Assembly (NCBI GenBank): GCA_023213395.1
Contig: CM041465.1
Span: 249,123,741-249,187,740, forward strand
From: Cycas panzhihuaensis
Lineage: Eukaryota; Cycadophyta
Reading direction: 5' to 3'
DNA: 64,000 bases
The position numbers were made by a program, and so were the translations under genes. Of the stretch, positions 47,731 to 57,734 are shown in pieces. The notes beneath the pieces were generated by a model that did no database searches, was not told where the DNA came from, and was given only the letters and a program-made list of their open reading frames with translations. Every line of letters starts with the position of its first letter. The stretch's first letter is position 1.

Positions 47731-47941
47731 TGTAAAAGGTAATGTTTTATCTAGGACTATAGTACATGACATAATGTTTTGTAAGGATCTTGCACCTCTC
47801 CCCCTTTCTCTCTCAAAATGACAAGTGGCACCATTCTATTAAGCGGTTGCCATTTGTACCTTCCTCATAATTGTATATATAGACAATGAATCATCAGTAA
47901 AGCAAGTGAGAGAATTCCTTCTTCATTTCAGCTTTGTTACA
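47731..47941 (+). repeat. 3' LTR of copia B
   Basis: 211 bp, same length as the 5' LTR, followed by TSD TTCTT. Confidence 0.95.
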
Positions 47942-47946
47942 TTCTT

Positions 47947-48190
47947 GTCATCTTTGGGTACATGCTTAAATGCAACTTTCTGAACTTGTACACCTAGTCT
48001 CAAGGAATCCCCTACAATAGAATACATGGCTTGCATTATATCGACCTAACCAAATTCCTCCATTAGTTAGATTGTCTTTGCCACAGCAGGCAATATCACT
48101 TTCATGTACCGCTCACGCTCCACAGGCAAATATGTTATTACATCCCATGTGTAATTTACCTGGACCAGAAACATTATGTCCCAAAATCAT
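47947..48190 (-). pseudogene. Coding-like segment in G, right of copia B
   Basis: The minus-strand frame reads WDVITYLPVERERYMKVILP, then (after a stop) LMEEFG, then VDIMQAMYSIVGDSLRLGVQ and KVAFKHVPKDDK up to the B insertion. Two stops in about 80 codons. It looks like a host protein; I do not recognise it. An acceptor-like CTGGTCCAG precedes GTAAATTAC near its start. Confidence 0.45.
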
Positions 48191-48374
48191 AGACTAGCTC
48201 CCTGATATATATTACAACTGCTCAAGACCTTCCAACTTCGAATGATAGATTTGGCTCATAACAACTCAGCCAAGAGAAAGTAGACTCTGGTTGTACAAAA
48301 AGGCGGGCATGCAGGATTATAAGAAAAAGCAACAGGTTATCAAAAGCAACCATGCAGATCCCAGAGATAGGGAG

Positions 48375-48440
48375 CTGCAAGAAAAATCACCAGATTAAAC
48401 AATGGCATATAATATTATAGATTGATGCCTTAGAGTACAC
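48375..48440 (-). other. Intron-like 66-bp gap in the SUMO-like fragment
   Basis: Runs GTGTAC…TTTTTCTTGCAG. Skipping it keeps the frame open for about 54 more codons. A retained intron would mean capture from DNA rather than from spliced mRNA. Confidence 0.4.
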
Positions 48441-48633
48441 CTGAACTATGCCCTCATCCAACAAGTCAAGATCTTCAAGTGCTCAACTTGGAGAGATTGT
48501 TTCCCCATCAAAACAGAAAACAAAGTTCTGACTTTGTCCATTAACATGCTTAGCATAAGTTTTGAAAAGCTTCTCAAACTTATCATCCATGCATATACAA
48601 AATTGTTTGTTAAGACGAAACTTACCATCATAC
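48441..48633 (-). pseudogene. SUMO-like (Rad60-SLD type) domain fragment captured in G
   Basis: The minus-strand frame reads KYDGKFRLNKQF, CMDDKFEKLFKTYAKHVNGQ, FVFCFDGETISPS, a TGA, then ALEDLDLLDEGIVQV. This matches the ubiquitin-like Rad60-SLD/SUMO fold pattern (…F.V..DDKFEKLF..YA……LVFCFDG..I.P..TP..L.M.D.DIIEV). Only this domain is present; the rest of the parent gene is missing. It joins directly to the NSA2 fragment at about 48634, in a different frame. Not functional. Confidence 0.72.
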
Positions 48634-48904
48634 TTGCTTCTCAATCAAGCAAGTATATAGGCACTACTCATTCTTGAACATTGTCATCAGTCTTTTCTTC
48701 ATGCATAAAAAGTATTTTCTTCATCAAGGCTTTCTCAACATGTCGCTTCTTTGCAAACATCTTACACTTGATACCCAAAGCCTTTTGGGCAAAGGCAGCT
48801 CACCTGTGAACTTGACTAGAGTCTTTCTTGTGCTTCTTTAGGAAATGATCCAAGCGGTATCCATACCACTACCTATGTAGCCCTATATAATCTTCCTAAG
48901 GCAT
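48634..48904 (-). pseudogene. NSA2: NSA2 (ribosome biogenesis) N-terminal fragment captured in G
   Basis: Starts at ATG 48904 and aligns over about 90 codons with the start of NSA2, the nucleolar 60S-maturation protein: EDYIGLH, GYRLDHFLKKHKK, AQKALGIKCKMFAKKRHVEK, ALMKKILFMHEE and VVPIYLLD. Five in-frame stops. The homology stops at the LLD-x-E position, and the SUMO-like fragment begins within a few bases. No intron is seen inside the piece. NSA2 is about 260 residues, so this is about one third of it. Confidence 0.85.
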
Positions 48905-49081
48905 TTTGCCTATTAAAACTAATCCTAAAGCAGATGTTGTTGTTCTAGAACAAGTAACGAGAAGACTCTCTACACGGATGATTTAATTCTTGGACTCATG
49001 CAACTTTCTTGTGGGAAACAATGACACAAATTTCAATATTCCGATCAGTCTATCCAACGAGTTTTTCCTATCTACTTTAGT

Positions 49082-49082
<1 letters not shown>

Positions 49083-49164
<82 letters not shown>

Positions 49165-49165
49165 T
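49083..49165 (+). repeat. (TC)n followed by (TA)n microsatellite in G
   Basis: About 58 bases of TC repeats directly followed by about 22 bases of TA repeats. Confidence 0.9.
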
Positions 49166-49223
49166 TGTTCATCAACGTATGTAATATTAGAGAGTGTGCA
49201 TCTCCATCTAAGAATTCCATCTT

Positions 49224-49418
49224 CTAAATTATCTTCGTCGATGATACCCTCGTTGGAGTCATCCTCTCATCTTTACTTAAATCTTTTGAGGCCATAGCAT
49301 AATGTCTACAATTATTTGCCAGATTACCAAATCGAATAGGTGCAATGCCAAACAATCGAGGCATGCCCATTAATCGTCGATGCCAGAGAATAGGCAAGAT
49401 TGTAAATCTACCAATGCC
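49224..49418 (-). pseudogene. Coding-like segment next to the right LTR of G
   Basis: Open for 64 codons on the minus strand up to a TAG at 49226-49224. From the Met at 49370: MGMPRLFGIAPIRFGNLANN, then CRHYAMASKDLSKDERM. The N-terminus has Arg and hydrophobic residues and no acids for over 25 positions, like a mitochondrial presequence. Family unknown. It may be a further captured piece. Confidence 0.38.
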
Positions 49419-49419
49419 T

Positions 49420-49634
49420 TGTGGGAAATGATCATCTCCAATTATTGCAATGGCATGAATACATACCTATAGTCGCCTCATGGTTGTTCAGCCATACATG
49501 AGAACCACTATAATTACCACATGGACAAGTGTGCACATGCACACACCTTAATGACAGTAATTTAATATTACATTAGTGAGTTAGGGGGGTCTCTTAATAT
49601 TACGCAACGCACCACATTAAACATTATTCTAACA
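49420..49634 (-). repeat. Right (5') LTR of G
   Basis: Matches 40916-41130. It lacks the equivalent of 40821-40915. The sequence inside it on the minus strand, AGGCATTGGTAGATTTAC, is at best a weak primer site. Confidence 0.68.
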
Positions 49635-49876
49635 TATGCAGGCGGCCACGTCCCTATTAAGGAAGTCAACCAAAATGATTAATTAAGTTTAGCCAGAGTA
49701 ATGAATACAGTCGACAAAAATCTCTAATATAAGTCAACCAAAATATGTAATAAAATCTGCCAGAATAATTAATGTCAGTCGGCCAAAATAGATAATAATG
49801 TCAGCGAGAATGATTAATATAAGTTGGTCAAAATATGTAATGAAGTCGGCCAGACTTCTTAGGTAGGAATGCCACA
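49635..49876 (-). repeat. 5' LTR of F, outer part
   Basis: Resumes with the F LTR landmark GTCCCTATTAAGGAAG and contains the GGCCA-type tandem units. It ends TGCCACA before the TSD-like GCCTA. Confidence 0.82.
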
Positions 49877-49881
49877 GCCTA

Positions 49882-51879
49882 GCACCAATCTCACCACACC
49901 TCAATTTCAATGCCTTGCTCATCTTAAAACCTCTCCCCTAGTCATACTGAAATTTGCATCGAATATGTCTGCAATACCTCCTAGTTTGCTCAAATTTTAT
50001 GGCAAGCCTAATGAAGTAATAACTTCAATAGAGGTCGCTTGACCTTCAACACAGGATCATAGCACAATATCTTGATCATTCATAATGTTGTCCATGCAAC
50101 CTTGTCATTACACAAACAAACCATTATCGAATCTTCACTAATATCATTCATCACATTTTCATTAATGTGATTATCACTGAAGTCAACAAGAAAACACATA
50201 AGCTCAATTTAACACATTCCATACACAAGATCCCATTGACACAAATTACACCATAGAAATCGTACGAAATAAGAACATATATCATGTAAGAAAATACAAA
50301 TTGCTAGGAAGAGATTCACCACCCAGCCATTAGAAACCAAATATGAGGATTTGCCCCCAAGCTAAGGTGCATATATTGAAAGAACGAGTATTGTTTCAAT
50401 CTTCTAACCCCCTTTTCTTAAGAATGCTTGTCTGTATGATTTTCTTCACTAAGTTTATCTGTCCAAACAATTTTGTTCCATTACATCTAAACTTCTTCAT
50501 GCATTGGCCAACTTTCATGATTGCCATCAAAGCCAACTCAACCAATTGATGACACACAACAGACCTCCTTAACACATGCATTACAATGCACCATTCATAG
50601 TCTCACACCATGTTAATATGCAAGATTCCAACCAATGGCATCATGCTACATTAACAAGCAACAACTTCACACTGTCCAATGGCACCATACCACTCGTAAC
50701 ATCACACTAGGAACTTCACACATGGATATATCTATCTATCTATCTATCTATAGATAGATATATACATAGATAATCAATGGCACAATACAACAAAATCCAT
50801 ATAAGTGCATCCCATATAAACTACAGAGGTCACAACTCCCTCAACATCACACCAAGGCCCTCCAATGTCACACTACAGTTAGGGCATCACATGCTAATAT
50901 GAGTTCATAACACTTACACCCTGTAACTCCTCAATCATTATATTAGAGCCCTTTAGCATCACACCAAAGCTAGAGTATCACATATAAACTAAAGCTTTAC
51001 ACCATAGCTCCCCCAGCATCACACCAAGGTCGATTGGCATAACATCAACATTAGACATCCATAATCAATGTCATACAAGATAGTTGCTCATGGGATCACA
51101 CCATGGTGCTTTTCAAAACAGCCCTTCCTATTGCCACAATCGAACCTTCACAATGCTCAATTATTCATTTTAGTGACCATTAATCAAACACCCTTCATTT
51201 CCACTCAATAATAGTGCTACCATGTAGCAAGCAAGCAAATGGCACGATACGTACATAATGCTTTCTAACAATTTTAGTAAACTTCTAGATGTCTCTTTAT
51301 AAAGCGGAAGAGAAGAGAGAAAATCGAATTCCATCGTTGATTACTAAAATTTTACAACATGCTAACTAACTCGGCTTATTAGTCGCCTCTCACCCATAAC
51401 TAACCCATCTCTTGAATAATAATTGCAATTAAGATTAAATTATGGCAAATCTTTCTCTAAGGAATTAAACATATGCACCCAAGGGATTTCATTACCATCC
51501 CACCATATGCATGAAGCATTGATGACTTCATTGATGGACAAGCATTAATCACACGAACTTCATGGATGTACACTTCCCCCTAAGATTCCTCACATGTTCA
51601 AATCAGGTGCCTCCCTCTTTTCTTTCAGCAATCCAAGCACATTCTATAACTAACGGACAATGTTTATAGCCTTTCAAAATAAGTACAATAAACCTTTCTC
51701 CTAATGCTCTCCAAGCATATTTACATCAAAACATGTTCAGAATATTTCAAGGCACATCCCTCACAACTAACGAGGTATTGCACTAGACTCTCATTTTACA
51801 TTAAGGCATGTTCACATAACAATGTAACTTAGAAAATTAAGTGTATGATATTGTATTCATATAAATGTTGAGTTGGGCC
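49882..51879. other. Gene-poor flank, possibly LTR of element H
   Basis: No coding signal apart from the 53-codon continuation at 49882-50042. A loosely repeated CATCACACCAAGG-type motif occurs at about 50850-51030, and a (TATC)n/(GATA)n inverted block at about 50728-50765. If H starts its 3' LTR at about 51880, part of this is that LTR. Confidence 0.4.
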
Positions 51880-54650
51880 ATTACATTACTCCTCCACCCA
51901 AAGAAAGCATCATCCTTGATGCAATTTTATAATGTAAACAACTGTAGATATTGTTGATAAATGGCTTTTGCAAGCTCCCATGTAACTTCCCTAGGCTTCA
52001 AATGCATTGACTATACCTTTACTTGTTCAATGGCTTGGCTCAAAAACATCATTGTCTTGTAGTCCACTATAACTATGGGTTCCACCTACAATTGTGCTCC
52101 TGGCCCTATCTAGATAGCAGACCAGTCAATAACATGATTAGAATCATATAAAATATGCTTCTAACAATGACATGTGAGACACATCATGCATATTCATATT
52201 TAGTAGTAATACAAGTCTATATGCAACAAATCTTATTTTATCCAAAATTTCAAAAGGCATGCAATATCATACTGCAAGTTTCCTAGATTTGCCAAATTTT
52301 ACGAAACTTGGTTTTGTCTTAACATCCAAGAACACATGGTACCTGACTGCAAATTCTTTAATTGTTCTCTGCAAGTAGTGGCAACGTTTTTGTCAATCTT
52401 ACGTTGCCTTCAAAAGATTGTTTATGTCAGCAACATGTCCTTGCAATATCTCAAAGTTGATAATACATCAATCATGTAGATAATCCCAACTCCATGGTGT
52501 GTTTAATTTTTGCCTATATAATGCTTCAAATGGGCTCAGTCATATCGACATATGATGACCATTATTTTACACAAATTCAACTAGGTAAAAATACTCTTTC
52601 CTCTTCATTAGTTGTTTCATTATATACATTTGTAGCATATCTTTGAGTAGTAGGTTTAGTTGTTCTATTTGTATGTAAGTTTGAAGATGGTAGACTATGC
52701 TAAATCTTACCTTAGCGTCGAGCTACTTGAATAACTGCTACCAAAATTTGGATGTAAACTCTATATCCCTATCTAACATAATCACTTTCATTATCTCGAC
52801 AATCGTATTATATCTTTCATGAAAATGATAGCTATATCAATCATTTTGTGTGTAGGACACATTGGGAGGAGCATGCAAATTTTAGAAGTCTGCCAACCAC
52901 CACAATGATCAAATCATTCTTCTTCTTATCTAAAGGAAATCTTGTAATGAAGTCTATAGAAACAATCTCTCACTTCTACTCTAGGATTTCCACTGGTTGA
53001 AGTAGCCCAACAAGATGAGAATGCTTTGACATTGTAAGCATCAAGAATTGTGTCCTACCATATCTCTCCTTGTTCCAAGCCAAGAGCAATTCTTCTTCAT
53101 CATCACATAAGCCCTTTGATACCTGTGAGTTGCCGCATAGGTAACATAACGGGCTTTTGTTAGGATTTATTTCCTTGTTGAGTCTTCTTTAAACACAAAG
53201 TCATTCTCGATAATGAAGCAATCTATCTTCCAATATGTAATAGCCTTTGCATTCGTGGATTGACTTGTCACTTACTTGTCCACCTTCCTATAGCCTTTTA
53301 GGGAAATTTTTTACTTGTTAGTACCATTTGTCTTTCATTATCTCTTCCTTGATGAGGGTATTTAGGATTGGTAGAATCATACTAACAAAAGTGACACACA
53401 TGACTTTAGAGTTTGGTCGATCACTATCGACATAAGTCAATCCAAGGCCTATTCCACTAATAATGACAAGATTTATATTAACCAAGTTGAATGTTGTTGA
53501 CACAACTCGAAACACGAAGTGCTACTTCCAAGCCTAGTTAAACAAGCTTCACAGACTTGACACGCCTTCTCTGGCTAAGTGGATCTACAACCATATTCTA
53601 CTTTCCTCCCATATGCTTATATCAAAATCATATTCACTTAAGAACTTTATCCATCCCCTCCATCTTGCATTTACTTAAAGCCATGCGAACAAAGATTTCA
53701 TATTGATGTGGTAAGCCCTCAACTCAAATTTCTTATCCAATAAGTAATGTCTCCACATTTTTAGACCATGTATTATTGCAACAGGTTCCAAAATATGCAC
53801 ATGATAATCACTCATAGTCCTTCGATTTTTTTTTATTCATAGGAGATCACTTTTCCATTTTGCATAAGTTCTCTGCCAATCTCTACTATGCAAGAGTTTG
53901 TGGATACTACATAACTTGTACCAAGATCTAGTAAGGTAAGAACTAGTGAAAACCTAAGTAATTTCTTCAATTTTTGAAAGCTCTCCTCATAGGTTTCGTT
54001 CCATTCAAATTTTGTCCCCTTTCCTTTGTAAAGAAGAAATCAAGTTCACGTATTTAGGGAACCCTTCAACATAGCATCAATAATACCCTACAGGTCCCAT
54101 AAAGCTTCTTACTTTAACAGCATTCATTAACAACAAGAACTCCATACTAGCCTAAATCTTCTTGAAATCAATTCAGATAACATCTTTCGATATTACATAC
54201 CCAAATTAGTGCACCTATTCCTTGTAGAAATCATATTTTGTCAATTTAGCATAAAATCTATGCTATCTTAGAAGTAGCAACACCATTTTCAAATGTTCAT
54301 CTTCTTCCTACGACATGGAATCAACCATAATGTCTAGAAAAACAACAATAAACTTATCTAGATATGGTCGAAATACATTATTTATTAAACACAAATGTAG
54401 CTAAAGCATGTGGCAGACCAAATGCTAATACCACAAATTCATAGCATTTGTATCTAGTTCAAAATGTTATCTTATGAATGTCTTCATCCTTTATGACAAT
54501 AGCCTAACCTTAAATCAATCCTTGAAAACACCTTAACTTTGTTGACAAATACTCAATACACTGCTGTCCCAAAATTACTCATTAACGTATCAATCTTTTG
54601 GCCTCTATACACCTTGATGTCGATCTCCATTAATCCACACTTCTTATCAA
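51880..54650 (-). mobile_element. Eroded gypsy pol remnant (element H)
   Basis: Minus-strand gypsy pol with very many stops. RT traces at about 54600-54050: VFSRIDLRLGY, RPYLDKFIVVFLD (active-site block, second Asp lost), FYAKLTKYDFY and GYVISKDV. Next come VRSFMGPVGYY and ELMQNGKVISYE (RNase H side) at about 54130-53800, and integrase-like traces at 52500-53100. The end reads GGGTGGAGGAGTAA, then TGTAATGGCCCAAC, which looks like a polypurine tract and LTR start at about 51880. No gag or protease, no 5' LTR and no primer site were found, so it is 5'-truncated. Confidence 0.68.
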
Positions 54651-56089
54651 TTGTTGCATGTTGGTACTCCTCCTTACAACATTACAGCATATAGAAAGCA
54701 CACACAATATCAAGCATACATTCACAACATTAAGAACAGTCTTCCACATACCCACAATATTCCATTAGTCCATGATAAGAAATACAATGCTTTGGATCTT
54801 TACACCTTTGCATATGCTTGATAGATCGGCTTTCAGACTAAATCCAAGGTGAGAATGCCCTTTTTATACCCATTTACAACCCAAAATCGTAAAAGTCACA
54901 ACCCTACAAGTTGACTTTGCCTCTTCATAATCCCTTATTGCATTTTGTTTCATTAAACACATTTTCTATGTTCATACACCATCTTCATGGTAGTCATTTG
55001 GTAGTGAACTATTCCTATTCCTATCTAATTGTTCCCATTCCCCCATAGCCATTCTCAATACTACATGCACTAGTGACCATTCCCAAAAAGTTGTTCCTAC
55101 AAATGTTCTAACCATTCTCTGTAGTTGTTCCAAGCATTTCTAATGTCAGTTTTGACTCTTATTCTACTTGATTTTGCCAATTCCGCTATTAGAGCCATTC
55201 CTGATGTTGTTCCCAATGCTCTATGCCAAATTATATACATACATCTACCCTAGAGTCTCAAAATGTTGAGCATCCTTGCGGGTCTTTGAGTCGCTTGCAA
55301 AAGTCTCAAGGCTATCACGTCAAACTATGTGTTTGTAATCTTACGAGTAGTGAGTGATTAAAAAATCTCAACTACTGGATTTTACGAGTAGTGAGTGATT
55401 AAAAAATCTCAACTACTGGATTCCATAACATAAATCTATGTGATTGAATTGCCAACATGATCCTCCTATATCTTCAACCATGTCATTGGTTCCAACGAAA
55501 TGTAATAGTCACAATCAAGCAATATCAAAAGCCTACACTACCAAAAACCCATCTTGCGTGTATTACATCTACAACTGCAATGCACCCTCCAAGCACAGAG
55601 GCCCATCATGAGACAATGCGCACATACAACTCACATGGCTACAATATTTCCCTTCAAACCATGCAATGATCTCTCATTTACATTTTATTCATTAGGAGAA
55701 GATGTATTTAGACATTGGACTTTAACAACTAATTCCAATAGAGTAACTTCCAAAAATCTTGGCAAGTTATACTAACACCAAGAATTAACTAATTAACTAA
55801 CCATCACCAATTTTGGTCACATGTCATGGTTTGGGACATGACTAACTTTGACAATAAGTGACGAGTTAGCTACATGATAGATGTGGTAATCTCAAAGCTA
55901 TCACATAACATAAAATAGGAGTTAGCTAAGCATTTTTTCCATACTAAGGCTAAATCCCAAGATGATGACTATCATAATATTTTCATCAGAATACACATTG
56001 ATTGTACCAATCAATACTAGAAAGCACAAATGACAAGAAGACAAAGGCATGTGTGTGCGGCAGCTTTTACAAGGGAAAATCAAGTATAG
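54651..56089. other. No recognisable gene; contains a 41-bp tandem duplication
   Basis: Stop-rich. The ORFs at 55457-55775 show no motif. Confidence 0.45.
55341..55422 (+). repeat. Perfect tandem duplication, 2 x 41 bp
   Basis: 55341-55381 and 55382-55422 are identical by eye (start TTACGAGTAGTGAGTGATTA). This indicates a recent local duplication or an assembly artefact. Confidence 0.88.
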
Positions 56090-56930
56090 GAGTGTATTAA
56101 CAAGTATAATCAATAGTTGGATTGCAATCAAAAAGTGCAAATCGCAATCGAGATTGCAATTAGCAAGCACAATGTGGAATTGGATTGCAATCAAGAAGTG
56201 CAATCACAGACGGGATTGCAATCAATCAATGCAATCTGGAACTAGATTGCAATCAATCAATGCAATCTGGAACTAGATTCCAATCAAGAAGCACAATCAC
56301 AAACGAGACTGCAATCGATAAGCGCAATCATAGATCAAATAGCAATCACGAAATGTAATTTGAATTCAAATTATACTACCGGATTACAATCAATTAATGG
56401 ACTGTATTCAGAATCATGAATAAAAGATGACTACAACTAAATTAATATATTAATTAGTTAGTTTTGTACAAATGGAAAAGACAATTATAATTCATATTAT
56501 ATAAAGCATGTATCTTTGCTTATTGTATCATGGCTTAGGTTAGGGGTTTTTCTTTATCTTCTTTCTTGTACGATTACTAGTTGATTCTTCTCTCTTTAGA
56601 TTCCTCCAATTTTGTACTATTCTCGAGACCGCATCTAGTTGTCAGAGGACTAGATGTAGTACCCATTATGATTAATACAAAGTAGTGGGTTCACACTACA
56701 AATTCTGTCTTATTCTCTAGTTGCACGTGTTCTTATATTTTATGTTGATAATTAAATGAAGAATGCACAAACACACATTTGTTTTGTTGTTGTCCCACAT
56801 CAGTCTTGGGAAGAAAGAAATTGAAATGGACATGAAACGGTGAGAGCAAATGGAGACTTTCCATGCCACCGAACAATCATTCCATAATAGAGAAAGAGAC
56901 AAAAAGAATGACATAATCGTTGGGAAATAA
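56090..56930 (+). mobile_element. Fragment of a D-family element (LTR plus leader)
   Basis: The LTR part ends GCACAAACACACA at 56777 and aligns with the end of D's LTRs (shared CTAGTTGT-AGAGGA-AGATG and ATTATGA-TAATA blocks). The following 56778-56930 aligns with D's leader, including TCCATGCCACCGAA and ATTCC. The upstream part has tandem GATTGCAATCAA-type units of about 31 bp, two of them adjacent and identical at about 56211-56272. Nothing of gag or pol remains. Confidence 0.62.
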
Positions 56931-57734
56931 TCAAAATTGATTATAATGCAAAAAATAGGATCTTGTGCGTGGCTAAAAATCTATATCATTCGGGCATCAA
57001 TGCTTACATTTCTTAGGTCCAAACCCAACTGCTTCTCATGCTCTAAAGTCAATCCGTAGAAATCAAAGTGAAATTCTATATCATTTCTGCCCAACAATTC
57101 GTAGAATATTACATATACTAGTACACAATTTTCTCTCAAAAATATAAACAATAGGGGTTGATTCGTAGTTGAAAATCTCTATCATGTAGGCATCATTTTC
57201 AATGTTTCTTGGGCCTAAACCCAAGTAGTATTCGTGCTCTCAAACCTACCTGTAGAAATCAAAGCAAGATTATACATCGTTTGTTTTCGACAATCCATGG
57301 AAGATCGCCTACATTTCAACATGCATGAAATGGACATTTTGTCAACCACTTTACGTGTGAGCTCAAATCTACCAACAAGTTTCTTTATACGATCACTCAT
57401 TTCTTGGCAAACTTCTCCTAATGTTGCAAATCCCAAAGGCTATCATAGAGGCAAGTGCCTCTGAGTCATTTAGATCAATTTTGATGCCCAAAAAATCATC
57501 CTCGAGGCTAAACATTTCATCAGACAGTTGGTGGGCATGCCTCAATCTTTTTCTTTGAACCAGCACATTCAAATATTCTTTGAATGCCCAACACACCAAA
57601 TCTCTAAAATAGTTTCATGTATACAAAATTGCAAACAAAGCAATTTTTTCTCTTTGTGGTCAAAAATACACTTCAAAATATTGAAATTTTTGCACATGGC
57701 ATGCATAGAAACAATCAAATTTAGTTGTGCCCTT
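56931..57734. repeat. Local duplication, no recognised gene
   Basis: About 56975-57110 and 57170-57295 are diverged copies about 195 bp apart (shared TAGAAATCAAAG, TTTCTTGGGCCTAAACCCAA-type blocks). The minus-strand ORFs at 57215-57599 have no motif I recognise. Confidence 0.4.

Larger units (their letters stand above)
42632..47941 (+). mobile_element. Ty1/copia LTR retrotransposon B, nested in G
   Basis: 5.3 kb. LTRs 42632-42842 and 47731-47941 (211 bp each, TGTAAAAGG…TTGTTACA), TSD TTCTT on both sides (42627-42631, 47942-47946). A primer site and polypurine tract are present. Gag, protease, integrase, reverse transcriptase and RNase H follow in copia order. My hand alignment counts 10 differences between the LTRs (about 95% identity). 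It is the innermost element of the F-G-B nest. Stops and frameshifts break the polyprotein, but most catalytic residues remain. Confidence 0.96.
40821..49634 (-). mobile_element. Element G: non-autonomous LTR element carrying host gene pieces
   Basis: Inserted in F's 5' LTR: F sequence stops at 40820 and resumes at 49635. Direct repeats 40916-41130 and 49420-49634 (215 bp each, about 86% alike by eye) end in TAACA on the plus strand. The left copy extends 95 bp further to TGTTG at 40821, so the LTR may be 310 bp (TGTTA…CAACA on the minus strand) with the right copy truncated. A C7 run (41131-41137, G7 on the minus strand) sits like a polypurine tract. No gag, protease, RT or integrase motif is found inside. 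Instead it holds decayed fragments of several host genes, all read on the minus strand. Copia B is nested inside. TSD is unclear (TATAT versus TATGC). Confidence 0.68.
35342..49876 (-). mobile_element. Gypsy chromovirus F, split by element G
   Basis: Minus strand. 3' LTR 35342-35892; 5' LTR in two parts, 40480-40820 and 49635-49876, separated by element G. Flanks ACCTA (35337-35341) and GCCTA (49877-49881) make a 4/5 TSD. A degenerate tRNA-Met primer site lies at 40466-40477. Coding order on the minus strand: gag, protease, RT, RNase H, integrase, chromodomain next to the 3' LTR. The chromodomain and the protease form place it among chromoviruses, which can target insertion to modified chromatin. 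About 5.7 kb without G. All frames are damaged. Confidence 0.87.

Noticed and set aside
48446-48631. 61-codon minus-strand ORF
   Set aside because: Wrong frame of the SUMO-like fragment.
49083-49165. Possible CRISPR-like or satellite array
   Set aside because: A simple dinucleotide microsatellite with no spacers.
40821-49634. Helitron as an alternative for G
   Set aside because: Not excluded, but the paired 215-bp direct repeats and the G7 tract beside the left one fit an LTR element better; I did not see a CTRR end with hairpin at the boundaries.
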